This document shows, one piece after another, positions 55,337-63,821 of a stretch of 64,000 nt of DNA. The DNA is from Ponticaulis profundi (GTDB lineage Bacteria > Pseudomonadota > Alphaproteobacteria > Caulobacterales > Hyphomonadaceae): positions 62,001 through 126,000 of the forward strand of contig NZ_JBHSSW010000005.1 in NCBI RefSeq assembly GCF_042659465.1, read 5' to 3'. Each line of letters opens with the position of its first letter. Position 1 is the stretch's first letter. Below the pieces are notes generated by a model. That model was not told the DNA's origin, did no database searches, and saw only the letters and a program-made list of their open reading frames with translations. Made by a program: the position numbers and the translations under genes.

Positions 55337-55349
55337 GTTATGTTATAAC
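55337..55349 (+). promoter_or_regulatory. Zur box upstream of the COG0523 GTPase gene
   Basis: GTTATGTTATAAC matches the core Zur operator GTTATA-N-TATAAC at all fixed positions but one (G for A at position 6). It ends 18 bases before the start codon, where it would block transcription. Zur control of COG0523 zinc metallochaperones is well known in proteobacteria. Confidence 0.75.
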
Positions 55350-55367
55350 TTTGCGTGAGGCGTCATC

Positions 55368-56576
55368 TTGGCTCAAAATCTCCCTGTGACGGTGCTATCC
55401 GGTTTTCTCGGCGCCGGAAAAACCACCCTCTTGAATCATGTCCTATCCAATCGAGAAGGCAAACGCGTCGCCGTGATCGTCAATGACATGAGCGAAGTGA
55501 ATATTGATGCTGCGCTCATACGCGAAGGCGGTGCGAACCTGTCCCGGACAGAAGAAGCGCTTGTCGAAATGAGCAATGGCTGCATTTGCTGCACGCTGCG
55601 GGATGACCTTCTCAAAGAGGTCGCATCGCTCGCTCAGGACGGCCGCTTCGATTATCTTCTGATCGAGTCGACCGGCATTTCAGAACCTCTGCCAGTCGCA
55701 GCCACTTTCGACTTCCGGGACGAAAACGGTTTCTCACTCGGAGATGTTGCCAGGATCGACACCATGGTGACGGTGGTCGATGCAGCACATCTGCTGAAAG
55801 ACTATTCCAGCGCTGACTTCCTCGCAGATCGCGGCGAGAGTCTCGGTGAGGATGATGATCGACCGCTGGTCCAGTTGCTGGTCGACCAGATCGAATTCTC
55901 AGACGTCATCATTCTCAACAAGACAGATATCATCTCACCAGAAGCGCTTGAGACGGTCCGAAAGCTCGTCCGATCACTCAACCCGGATGCAGACATTGTC
56001 GAAACTCAGTTCGGACAGGTCGCGCTCGACCGTGTGATGGGAACAGGACGTTTTGATTTCGAGAAAGCCCATGAACACCCGCTCTGGGCCAAGGAACTCT
56101 ACGGCTTTGAGGACCATGTTCCAGAAACGGATGAGTATGGAATTGAGAGCTTTGTCTATCGCGCACGCAAACCATTCGATCCCGAAAAACTGCACGCCTT
56201 TTTCAATAAACCCTGGCAGAATGTGGTGCGCGCCAAGGGCTTCTTCTGGACGGCAACCCGCCCGGAATGGTTGGGCGAGGTCAGCCAGGCTGGCGCTTTG
56301 GTCCGACACAATGGGGCCGGTCGCTGGTGGGCGTCTGCCCCGCGCGAACGCTGGCCCGACATGCCGCAATTCCAGGATTATATGGGCAACGTCTGGGACC
56401 CTGTGTATGGCGACCGCCGCCAGGAAATCGTCTTCATCGGCATTGATATGGATGAAGCTGCCATTCGCAAAGAGCTTGACGCATGCCTCACCGAACCAGC
56501 CGAACGCGCAGATGGCATAATCGAAGCGAGACGCGACCTGGCAGACCCCTTCCCTCGCTGGATGGCCGAGGGCTGA
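55368..56576 (+). CDS. COG0523 (CobW/ZigA-type) GTP-dependent metallochaperone
   Basis: 402 residues, TTG start at 55368 with GAGG seven bases upstream. G3E GTPase: Walker A SGFLGAGKTTLLNHV (11-25), metal-site motif GCICC (71-75), Walker B/switch region LIESTGISEPLP and base-recognition NKTD (184-187), then a C-terminal CobW_C domain. It most likely delivers zinc to a client protein in zinc limitation, since a Zur box precedes it; cobalt or cobalamin roles are less likely. Ends before a 1 kb gene-poor gap. Confidence 0.9.
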   Translation: MAQNLPVTVLSGFLGAGKTTLLNHVLSNREGKRVAVIVNDMSEVNIDAALIREGGANLSRTEEALVEMSNGCICCTLRDDLLKEVASLAQDGRFDYLLIESTGISEPLPVAATFDFRDENGFSLGDVARIDTMVTVVDAAHLLKDYSSADFLADRGESLGEDDDRPLVQLLVDQIEFSDVIILNKTDIISPEALETVRKLVRSLNPDADIVETQFGQVALDRVMGTGRFDFEKAHEHPLWAKELYGFEDHVPETDEYGIESFVYRARKPFDPEKLHAFFNKPWQNVVRAKGFFWTATRPEWLGEVSQAGALVRHNGAGRWWASAPRERWPDMPQFQDYMGNVWDPVYGDRRQEIVFIGIDMDEAAIRKELDACLTEPAERADGIIEARRDLADPFPRWMAEG

Positions 56577-56752
56577 CAGAACTCGCAGCTGCGCATTGCA
56601 CTCCCATTGCCAGCTGCGTCCTGCACAGGTGGACCGAGTGGTCCGCCTGTGCCCTTCAGGGCGGTGGCAGATAGACCCCTGATCCCCAAGCATCTGTCAC
56701 CGTTCTGAAATGCGCCTGACACGCCTTTCTGATCTGCGAGCTCAGAAACCAC

Positions 56753-57002
56753 AAACACAAATAGTTCCATGCGCGTCAGCGCTGGAGGTATAAGCCGTCT
56801 TGAGTCCGCAGAGTCTAATATATGCTCGCACCGTTTCCCCGCCTCCGGCTCGGTGGTGCTGCGCCTTCGCTTTGCTCGTGACGGGCGCCCCTCAGCCCGA
56901 CCGGGCTGGCGCAGATTGCCGGAGCGGAGCGACGATCAGCAATCGAGCACGATAAAACCAAACACAAATAGCTCCACGCGCGCCAGCGCTGCAGGTATGA
57001 AG
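56753..57002. repeat. Imperfect direct repeat pair, 42 and 43 bases
   Basis: Copy 1 at 56753-56794 and copy 2 at 56960-57002 agree at all but four bases plus one indel. Both begin AAACACAAATAG and contain CAGCGCTG. They are about 207 bases apart and lie in the gap before the SIR2-HerA pair. Confidence 0.8.
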
Positions 57003-57520
57003 TGGGCCGGGCGTGAAACGCCGTCATGGGTAGGTAATGCCTTGCTTTCGCAGAGGCTGATTGTTTTGTGTTTTCCAGCGTTTCAACGCCCACAATGACC
57101 TGAAAGAGCCTTTTTCTTACACCCGGCAGGAACGGATATGCTCAGGGATGCCTGGCGATCCTCATAAGAGGCGCTGCATACCGAATTAAGAGCGGAAATC
57201 CTGCCTTGTATGGAAGCCCGCACGCCTTTGCGCCGGGTTCGTCACTCGTCTCGCCGAAGCCTTGTTTGTGTGGGTTGATTACCTCCCCCAACCAAGGCAC
57301 CGGATCATTGCCGCATGACAGGCCGGACCTTCCGGATAGCCCTCTGCCACGCGTCAGAGCATTATGGGGGTAAATGGTCAGGGTGGGATTAGTTTGTTCG
57401 CTCGCGCGAGCCACCGGCCCGCATAAATCGCGCTCAGGGCTGCTGATGCTCTCAAAAGTTTATGCTACGCGGGGCACGAGCAACGCAAATGGACAGGCAA
57501 CCATTAGGCACCAATCGGCT

Positions 57521-57559
57521 AACTTAAATTAGATTATGAATTTCGTGATATCTTAAGTT
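57521..57559. promoter_or_regulatory. Inverted repeat in the SIR2 gene promoter region
   Basis: Perfect 7-base arms AACTTAA (57521-57527) and TTAAGTT (57553-57559) in an AT-rich stretch about 60-100 bases before the SIR2 start. It could be an operator or leader hairpin for the defence operon. Confidence 0.4.
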
Positions 57560-57618
57560 GATACAGAACTATCACACATTCATGGTGCATCTAGTCAGAA
57601 GCAAGCGACGAATGAAAA

Positions 57619-58647
57619 ATGAATATTGAAGATTTTGTACCTGAAGTCGGGCAAGGTATCGACAAGATCGGCTTCCTGTTTGGCGCAGGTACTTCGTTCG
57701 AAGCAGGCTATCCCCTTATTTCAGGTTTGACCAAACAAGTTTTCCAAGAACTTGAAAGCGATGAACGAGACTTATTGAGCTCTATACTCGAACAACAATC
57801 TCTCGCCTATGATCAGGAGCTAGGAACTCCAAATATTGAAGAAATTGCCGATTTTGTAACTGCGCGACAAGTCAACGCCGATTGCCCGCAATCGAAACGA
57901 CTCTTAGACAAAATTCGCAAACTCATTCGTGAAGCTATTTTAGGCGTAACAACACCCAACATAAGCGACCACGTTGCGTTTTTCGAAGCTCTGAAAGTCC
58001 GCGCATTTGACCGGCCCACAGACATTTTCATCATAACCACAAACTACGATCTTCTTTTCGAGGAAGCCGCCAGTTACGCCGGCGTTCGAATGAACAACGG
58101 ATTTGTTGGGACCACATTTCGATATTTTTCTGAAGCAGAGTTCGGTCTCTCGTATGGGACGCTTTCAGGACAGAAATTTCAAAAAGAAAGCGGTTTACGG
58201 GTGCATCTTTATAAGCTGCACGGATCGATTTCGTGGTTCAAAGATGGGAGCGAAATAAGAGAAGTTGATCCTCTAAGAATTCAGGCTCAACACGAACGAT
58301 GCATGATCCTTCCAAGAAGGTCCAAAATCATCGAAACGTTACATAATCCGCACGACCGACTGTTTCGACGATGTTCAGAATTGATTGGGCGAGATTGTAA
58401 GTTTCTGATTTCAAACGGCTTTAGCTTCGGTGACGACCACATCAATTCACATCTAATCACGCCGAAGATCAGCAACGGTTCAATTCGGATAACCAATTTC
58501 TGTGAATTCGAACCGTCGGCACTTTCCGCTGTTCGTGATCGCCCAAACGTCATTCATCAGTGCTCAGATAAAAAAGTGCATCGAGGAATTGAGACACCCG
58601 GGGGCTCTACTGCGTGGCAGTTTGGCAATTTTACAAGACTTTTTTAG
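57619..58647 (+). CDS. SIR2-domain NADase of a SIR2-HerA defence pair
   Basis: 342 residues. SIR2_2-type fold: nucleotide motif FGAGTSFEAGYP (21-32), catalytic-type TTNYDLLFEE (140-149), catalytic His201 in YKLHGSISW and a late GFSFGDDHIN (267-276). These residues are those needed for NAD cleavage by prokaryotic defence SIR2 proteins; the C-terminal part (about 290-342) is variable. No zinc-binding cysteine tetrad of protein deacetylase sirtuins is seen. It ends 10 bases before the HerA gene with which it forms an operon. Base composition is low in G+C relative to flanks. Known SIR2-HerA systems deplete NAD after phage infection; that outcome here is inferred. Confidence 0.88.
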   Translation: MNIEDFVPEVGQGIDKIGFLFGAGTSFEAGYPLISGLTKQVFQELESDERDLLSSILEQQSLAYDQELGTPNIEEIADFVTARQVNADCPQSKRLLDKIRKLIREAILGVTTPNISDHVAFFEALKVRAFDRPTDIFIITTNYDLLFEEAASYAGVRMNNGFVGTTFRYFSEAEFGLSYGTLSGQKFQKESGLRVHLYKLHGSISWFKDGSEIREVDPLRIQAQHERCMILPRRSKIIETLHNPHDRLFRRCSELIGRDCKFLISNGFSFGDDHINSHLITPKISNGSIRITNFCEFEPSALSAVRDRPNVIHQCSDKKVHRGIETPGGSTAWQFGNFTRLF

Positions 58648-58657
58648 TGAGGAAGCT

Positions 58658-60346
58658 ATGGCATTTGCGATTGGCAGCGTGATTGAAGTTCGAGGTGATC
58701 AGATAATAGTTGCTCTGTCTGAATCAACTGAAGGCAACGAGTCGGGCGTACCAGAATCTATGCGAGTTACCTTCGCTTCCGACGACGGCCCCGTCGCTTT
58801 GCTGATCGGACAACCCGGAACGTTCGTGCAGATAAGTCTGCCAATTGGATACTTGCTGTGCCTCGTCTCCGAGACGAGAATGCGCGACCGAGGCGTTTCT
58901 TCCGTAGAAACTAAATCTGCTATCACAGAGGATTACTATCTCGTCGATCGAATCGAAAGAAATCTGATTACAATTCCGGTTGGTACTGTCGATGCGAAAG
59001 GCGTTTTCGAAAGAGGCGCTCAACAGCTACCAACAATCGGTGCGACCGCATTTGCAGTGCCTCCTTCTTTAATAGACTCAATTTACAAAGGATATGCTGA
59101 AGGAGATTTCTCGCTAGGGCGCCTAACACTTCTTCCAGACCACGAGGCGAAGATAAACTTGGACGCGTTTCTGGGAAGGCACTCAGCGATCCTTGGTCAA
59201 ACGGGGGGCGGGAAATCTTGGACGGTCGCTTCCATATTGCAAAAAATAGGACGGTTTCCCCAATCAACGACAATCCTATTCGACTTACATGGTGAATATT
59301 CCGATGCTTTCGGAGACCAAGCAGACGTTATTTCCGCTACGGATATCGAGCTGCCATACTGGCTGATGAACGCCGAAGAGCTTCTGGACCTAATGATCGA
59401 CCGGGCTGAATCTTCCGCTCCGAATCAAAACGCTAAGTTTAAAGAGCTGTTACAATCAGAAAAAGAAAGCCATCCGGAGAATAAATCGCTTGGGATAGAA
59501 AAAATTACTATCGACACCCCGGTATATTTTTCGCTTCAGAATATTATTGATGAGTTTGCTCGGCTAGACGTAGAGCGCATAAACAATGACAAGAAGAATG
59601 GCCCACTCCATGGGCAATTCACGCGATTACTAATGCGACTTAGCTCACGGTTAAATGACCGAAGGTATGATTTGATTTTCAAGCCGATGAAATATGCAAC
59701 TAGCGCCTCAATGGAGGACCTGTTTCGAAAATTCATAGGCGAAAAGAAAAATAACCGAAAGAAGATCGTTGTACTTGACCTGAGCCCGGTACCTTTTGAT
59801 GTTCGCGGATCTATTATCTCTTTGTTGCTTCGTTGTCTCTTCGACTTTGGATATTGGCATACTAGGGTATTCGGGAAACAGTATCCGATCGCTATTTTTG
59901 CCGATGAAGCGCACATCTATCTTTCAGACTCCGCCTCAAATTTCTCCTCAAGGCAGTCAGCAGAACGGATTGCCAAGGAGGGCAGAAAATACGGCGTTAG
60001 TCTTAACGTCATCAGTCAACGTCCGCGTGAGGTTTCATCAACAATTTTATCTCAGTGCGGTAGTTTTTTGTGCCTTCGAATTTCTAATCCTGAAGACCAA
60101 GCATACGTCCGCAGCCTGTTGCCCGATTCAGTACGCGGAATCGTCTCGATGTTCTCGTCGCTTAGAAAGGGTGAAGCCATCGTTATCGGTGACGCAATGA
60201 TGATGCCAACTCGGGTGATGATTGACGCGCCGAATCCGCCACCAAACAGCGACGATGCTGGATTCACGGCTTCGTGGAATAAGGATCCCGACGAGCTAGA
60301 TGTCGCAAAGGTGCTCCACGCATGGAGAAACCAGAAAGCCGTTTAG
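58658..60346 (+). CDS. HerA-family ATPase (DUF87) of a SIR2-HerA defence pair
   Basis: 562 residues from ATG 58658 with GAGG five bases upstream; a frame open from 58502 overlaps the SIR2 gene and is not used. N-terminal HAS-barrel (MAFAIGSVIEVRGDQIIVAL), Walker A GQTGGGKSW at 180-188 with Lys186, strand VLDLSPVPFDVRG, Walker B IFADEAHIYL with Asp416-Glu417 and a sensor region VISQRPREVSSTIL. HerA proteins form hexameric DNA translocases; in SIR2-HerA the hexamer assembles with SIR2. No nurA nuclease gene is adjacent, so it is not the housekeeping HerA-NurA pair. A neighbouring terminator belongs to etfA. Confidence 0.88.
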   Translation: MAFAIGSVIEVRGDQIIVALSESTEGNESGVPESMRVTFASDDGPVALLIGQPGTFVQISLPIGYLLCLVSETRMRDRGVSSVETKSAITEDYYLVDRIERNLITIPVGTVDAKGVFERGAQQLPTIGATAFAVPPSLIDSIYKGYAEGDFSLGRLTLLPDHEAKINLDAFLGRHSAILGQTGGGKSWTVASILQKIGRFPQSTTILFDLHGEYSDAFGDQADVISATDIELPYWLMNAEELLDLMIDRAESSAPNQNAKFKELLQSEKESHPENKSLGIEKITIDTPVYFSLQNIIDEFARLDVERINNDKKNGPLHGQFTRLLMRLSSRLNDRRYDLIFKPMKYATSASMEDLFRKFIGEKKNNRKKIVVLDLSPVPFDVRGSIISLLLRCLFDFGYWHTRVFGKQYPIAIFADEAHIYLSDSASNFSSRQSAERIAKEGRKYGVSLNVISQRPREVSSTILSQCGSFLCLRISNPEDQAYVRSLLPDSVRGIVSMFSSLRKGEAIVIGDAMMMPTRVMIDAPNPPPNSDDAGFTASWNKDPDELDVAKVLHAWRNQKAV

Positions 60347-60378
60347 GCAAAAAAAGCCCGGCGCGATGGCCGGGCTTT
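60347..60378 (-). terminator. Terminator of etfA, at the junction with the herA gene
   Basis: The stem AAAGCCCGGC (60353-60362) pairs with GCCGGGCTTT (60369-60378) around a 6-base loop; on the minus strand it is followed by seven T. It starts one base after the herA stop codon, so it may also stop the operon transcripts from the left. Confidence 0.9.
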
Positions 60379-60400
60379 CCAAATTGGATTGTAGAGAGAC

Positions 60401-61330
60401 CTACAGCGCGTCGGTGAGTTCCGGAACCGCGTTGAACAGGTCTGCCACAAGGCCGTAATCCGCAACCTGGAAGATCGGAGCTTCTTCGTCCTTGTTGATC
60501 GCGACGATGATCTTGGAGTCCTTCATACCTGCAAGGTGCTGAATGGCGCCGGAGATACCGATTGCGATGTAGAGCTCAGGCGCAACAACCTTACCGGTCT
60601 GACCGACCTGATAGTCGTTAGGCGCATAGCCAGCATCAACGGCGGCGCGTGATGCACCGATACCCGCACCCAGCTTGTCAGCCAGCGGCGTGATGTATTT
60701 CTCGAAGTCTTCTTCCGAACCAAGCGCACGACCACCGGAAACGATACGTTTCGCAGATGTAAGCTCCGGACGGTCGCTTTCAGCGATCTCTTCAGACACG
60801 AAAGCCGATTTGAACGGGCCAGCTGGCGCGTCAATCGTCTCAACCGATGCAGAACCGTCTTCAGCCGCTGCGTCGAACGCTGTACCACGAACGGTGACAA
60901 CTTTCTTCGCGTCAGAAGATTTGACGACCTGAATGGCGTTACCGGCATAGATTGGGCGCTCGAACGTGTCAGCGTCGATGACATCGGTGATGTCAGAGAG
61001 CTGCATGACATCCAGCTTCGCAGCCACGCGCGGTGCAACGTTCTTGCCCATTGTGGTGGCCGGAACGAAGATCGCGTCATAGCCGTCTGCCAGAGAAACG
61101 ATCAGCGCTTCCATGGATTCAGCGAGCTGCTTTTCCAGCGCGTTGCCTTCCGCGTGCAGGACTTTGTTGACGCCGGAGATTTTCGCAGCAGCCGCTGCAA
61201 CGTCGCCAGCACCTTTGCCCGCTACGAGCACGTCGATGTCGCCGCCAACTTTACCAGCAGCCGTAACCGTCTTGTGAGTCGCGTCGGTCAGGGACGCATT
61301 GTCATGATCGGCAATAACCAGAACAGCCAT
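60401..61330 (-). CDS. etfA: Electron transfer flavoprotein subunit alpha
   Basis: 309 residues. FAD-binding subunit that carries electrons from acyl-CoA dehydrogenases to ETF:quinone oxidoreductase. Signatures: VAPRVAAKLDVMQLSDI, VSGGRALGSEEDF, GASRAAVDAGYAPNDYQVGQTGK and ISGAIQHLAGMKDSKIIVAIN, the FAD-binding half. ATG overlaps the etfB stop (TAATG). Confidence 0.96.
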   Translation of the reverse strand: MAVLVIADHDNASLTDATHKTVTAAGKVGGDIDVLVAGKGAGDVAAAAAKISGVNKVLHAEGNALEKQLAESMEALIVSLADGYDAIFVPATTMGKNVAPRVAAKLDVMQLSDITDVIDADTFERPIYAGNAIQVVKSSDAKKVVTVRGTAFDAAAEDGSASVETIDAPAGPFKSAFVSEEIAESDRPELTSAKRIVSGGRALGSEEDFEKYITPLADKLGAGIGASRAAVDAGYAPNDYQVGQTGKVVAPELYIAIGISGAIQHLAGMKDSKIIVAINKDEEAPIFQVADYGLVADLFNAVPELTDAL

Positions 61331-62076
61331 TAGATTGCTCCCTTAGCTTTAAGTTTGGAAACCAGCGTCGCCACGTCTTCAACCTTCTCACCCGCTTCAC
61401 GGACAGGTGGCTCAGTTACTTTAACGATGGTCAGGCGCGGCGCGATGTCGACGCCATAGTCACCAGGCTCTTTGGTGTCGATCGGCTTCTTCTTCGCTTT
61501 CATGATGTTTGGCAGAGACGCATAACGCGGCTCGTTCAGGCGAAGGTCGGTTGTGACGATGGCTGGCAGTTCGAGCGCAACCGTCTGCAGACCGCCGTCC
61601 ACTTCACGTGTGACATTGGCTTTGCCGTCCGCGATTTCGACTTTCGACGCGAACGTGCCTTGTGGCCAATCCAGCAGCGCTGCCAGCATCTGGCCAGTCT
61701 GGTTGGAGTCGTCGTCAATCGCCTGCTTGCCGAGGATAACCATTTCCGGGCTTTCTTCAGCCACAACAGCTTTCAGAAGTTTCGCAACAGCGAGCGGCTC
61801 AACCGTCTCGTCTGTCTTGATCAGAATGCCGCGGTCAGCGCCCATTGCGAGGGCGGTACGGATGGTTTCCTGCGCCTGTTGCGGACCGATGGAAACAACG
61901 ACCACTTCCGTCGCCGTACCCGCCTCTTTCAGGCGAACGGCTTCTTCGACGGAGATCTCGTCAAATGGGTTCATCGACATTTTGACGTTTGCGAGATCAA
62001 CCCCGGTCTGGTCAGGCTTGACGCGGGCTTTCACGTTATAATCGATCACCCGTTTAACGGGTACGAGGATCTTCAT
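61330..62076 (-). CDS. etfB: Electron transfer flavoprotein subunit beta
   Basis: 248 residues from ATG 62076, with GGAG six bases upstream; the longer frame to 62160 is not used. AMP-binding partner of EtfA. Signatures MKILVPVKRVIDYNVK, NPFDEISVEEAVRLKE, ALAMGADRGI, GKQAIDDDSNQTGQM and the C-terminal ETF_beta region LPAIVTTDLRLNEPRYASL. Co-translated with etfA. A perfect palindrome (62199-62212) lies about 125 bases upstream. Confidence 0.96.
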   Translation of the reverse strand: MKILVPVKRVIDYNVKARVKPDQTGVDLANVKMSMNPFDEISVEEAVRLKEAGTATEVVVVSIGPQQAQETIRTALAMGADRGILIKTDETVEPLAVAKLLKAVVAEESPEMVILGKQAIDDDSNQTGQMLAALLDWPQGTFASKVEIADGKANVTREVDGGLQTVALELPAIVTTDLRLNEPRYASLPNIMKAKKKPIDTKEPGDYGVDIAPRLTIVKVTEPPVREAGEKVEDVATLVSKLKAKGAI

Positions 62077-62675
62077 GGCGTTCTCCGGTGACTTCTGCTG
62101 TTTCGCAGTATTTATGATCCTTATCTGGTGCTGGCCAGTATTTTTCGCCAGCGACAACACGTTGCAGGTGCTAAAGGCTCACCGAAAGGCCGTCAAGCTT
62201 ACGTGAACGTAAACGGCAATTTCGGTTTTTACCCCCACAACGCCCTTCGATGTAGTCGGCTATACAGAAGAGTTCAAGCCTTCCACCAGCGTCATATCGC
62301 CCTGTTTTTCGCGAGGAGAAAGCGGACGCCTGTCACATCAACTGGCCAGGCTGACAGTGGTTTCATTCCGGCGCTCAGATTCCTCCGCAGGCGGGATCAG
62401 GTGCGCAATCAGGCAGCGACGCGACCTGCCTGCACGGAAAGAACAGGGTATGGTAAAGTGGGGGTTGAGGAACGAAGCGTCTCTTTACAGGCGCTTTACC
62501 ACATATGCAGATGACGCGCCGAGCCTGCCTGGACTGGAGCAAACGGCGCCCATATCTTTATCGGCTTACTGCGCGTCGTGTTGCATGGTGAGATGATTTT
62601 GCGGGACCCGACGCCTCGATTGCGCGCCATCCGTTTAACATCGAAGGGCGAGACCCGATTTTGAAAGTGGCTGGC
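62077..62675. other. Divergent intergenic region between etfB and the membrane protein gene
   Basis: About 600 bases. Open frames such as the one at 62128-62514 have no credible start or family. It contains the palindrome at 62199-62212 and the etfB promoter. I see no RNA gene or repeat in the remainder. Confidence 0.45.
62199..62212. promoter_or_regulatory. Perfect palindrome upstream of etfB
   Basis: TTACGT (62199-62204), GA, ACGTAA (62207-62212). Its form resembles operators of regulators of acyl-CoA or branched-chain amino acid catabolism such as LiuR, which control etf genes in some proteobacteria. This assignment rests on memory and distance only. Confidence 0.4.
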
Positions 62676-63212
62676 ATGAAGTTACGACTGTTCGCTGCGC
62701 TTCTCACCGTTCCATATTTGGTCGGTGGGATAGCGTTTATCATGCTCTCCGGCAGCGCCGAAGGTTACACGACACCGCGAGCCGTCTTTCTTCTGCTTCT
62801 GCCAATCGGCTTTATACAGGTCCTGGTGATCGCAGCCCGCTCGATCTGGAAACTCAATCAGCGGAAACCTGTCTTTTCCAAATCCGCTGTCGCGGCTGTT
62901 GTCTCGCCAATCGCATTCTTCTTATGCATGGTCGCGGGATTTGGAATCGATGAAAGGGCCCTGACTGAAACGAAGCTCAGAGGTGATGACATCGTCAAAC
63001 GGCTAGAAATTTTTACCGCGGAGACCGGGACGTGTCCCAATGATATCGCCTCTCTTTACCCAAATGGCACCGCGGCGCCAAAGCCAGCGCTGAAGAATGC
63101 AAACTTCAGTTTATCCGTCCGGGCTTCCAACTGTTTCGTCGGCTTTCCGGCTTACACATTCTTGTACTGCACCAAAGCATCAACTGATGAGGAATGGTTC
63201 TGCTTTAGTTGA
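62676..63212 (+). CDS. Hypothetical membrane protein with a pseudopilin-like C-terminal segment
   Basis: 178 residues from ATG 62676 (TTG 62661 is in frame; neither has a strong ribosome binding site). Three hydrophobic helices lie in the first ~95 residues, then a soluble part with GDDIVKRLEIFTAETGTCPNDIASLYP. That segment resembles the helix plus loop of type II/IV pseudopilins, although no prepilin cleavage site is present. Four cysteines in the C-terminal part may form disulfides. I do not recognise the family. It lies between etfB and pduO, convergent with the latter. Confidence 0.6.
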   Translation: MKLRLFAALLTVPYLVGGIAFIMLSGSAEGYTTPRAVFLLLLPIGFIQVLVIAARSIWKLNQRKPVFSKSAVAAVVSPIAFFLCMVAGFGIDERALTETKLRGDDIVKRLEIFTAETGTCPNDIASLYPNGTAAPKPALKNANFSLSVRASNCFVGFPAYTFLYCTKASTDEEWFCFS

Positions 63213-63233
63213 CCGCGGCGAGTTGGCAAATCC

Positions 63234-63812
63234 CTAGCGGTTCGCGCCAGGCACCCATTTCACATCAGAGGCGCCGTTGTCATTGGCGCGGCGTCCGGCA
63301 ACGAACAGCCAGTCTGAGAGCCGGTTGATGAAGGCAAGCGCTTCCGGGCTGACAATCTCATCCGGATTGCCCGCACATTCTGCGACATGACGTTCAGCGC
63401 GGCGCGCCGTTGTACGGGCCAGATGCAGATATGAGGCGAGCGGCGAGCCACCGGGCAGAATGAAGCTGTCGAGCGGCGGAATATCACCATTCATCTCGTC
63501 AATTTCGGTCTCGAGCCGTTCGACCTGCGCCTTGACGATACGAAGCGGTTCCCAGCCGAGCTCCTTGCCGCGATCCGGTGTCGCGAGGTCAGCGCCGAGA
63601 TCGAACAGATCATTCTGAACGCGCGTGATCGCGGCTTTCAGAAATGCATCTTCGCTGACATGCAGCTGTGCAAGCCCCAGCGCAGCATTGACTTCATCCA
63701 CGGCGCCATAAGCGGCAACGCGCGGATTCCATTTGTCCACGGGCTCACCGGTTGAGAGCCGCGTTTTACCCTTGTCACCCGTGCGGGTGTAAATCTTGTC
63801 CAGTTTTACCAT
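63234..63812 (-). CDS. pduO: Cob(I)alamin adenosyltransferase (PduO type)
   Basis: 192 residues. It transfers adenosyl from ATP to cob(I)alamin to make coenzyme B12. Marks are IYTRTGDKGKTRLSTG at the N-terminus (ATP-binding), AYGAVDEVNAALG, FILPGGSPLASYLHLARTTARRAER and a C-terminal FINRLSDWLFVAGR, the PduO/MMAB family. It is co-oriented with the twin-TM gene 9 bases away and with etfBA. Confidence 0.95.
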   Translation of the reverse strand: MVKLDKIYTRTGDKGKTRLSTGEPVDKWNPRVAAYGAVDEVNAALGLAQLHVSEDAFLKAAITRVQNDLFDLGADLATPDRGKELGWEPLRIVKAQVERLETEIDEMNGDIPPLDSFILPGGSPLASYLHLARTTARRAERHVAECAGNPDEIVSPEALAFINRLSDWLFVAGRRANDNGASDVKWVPGANR

Positions 63813-63821
63813 ACGGGTGTT

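Larger units (their letters stand above)
56577..57618. other. Gene-poor interval with a hairpin and imperfect direct repeats
   Basis: About 1 kb in which short reading frames on both strands lack ribosome binding sites and recognisable protein character. A 13-bp stem-loop (56623-56652, GCACAGGTGGACC and GGTCCGCCTGTGC) lies after the COG0523 gene without a T-run. A 42/43-base element occurs twice (56753-56794 and 56960-57002). Near the right end an AT-rich promoter-like segment includes AACTTAA (57521-57527) and TTAAGTT (57553-57559). No tRNA or att site could be recognised. The interval could be the scar of past insertions. Confidence 0.5.

Noticed and set aside
56378..56770. 130-codon minus-strand frame across the COG0523 gene end
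   Set aside because: Antisense to a well-supported gene; the unmatched part covers a hairpin and repeat.
57142..57414. 90-codon minus-strand frame in the gap before SIR2
   Set aside because: Low-complexity composition, no Shine-Dalgarno site and no recognisable motif.
56577..57618. tRNA, integrase remnant or transposase in the gap
   Set aside because: No T-loop sequence of GTTCRANYC type in a cloverleaf context, no transposase motif and no terminal inverted repeats could be found.
57619..58647. SIR2 gene as a protein deacetylase (CobB)
   Set aside because: No zinc tetrad, SIR2_2-type motifs and pairing with HerA indicate defence NADase instead.
62128..62514. 128-codon frame upstream of the membrane protein gene
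   Set aside because: It starts within the etfB upstream region, has no start signal and no family pattern.
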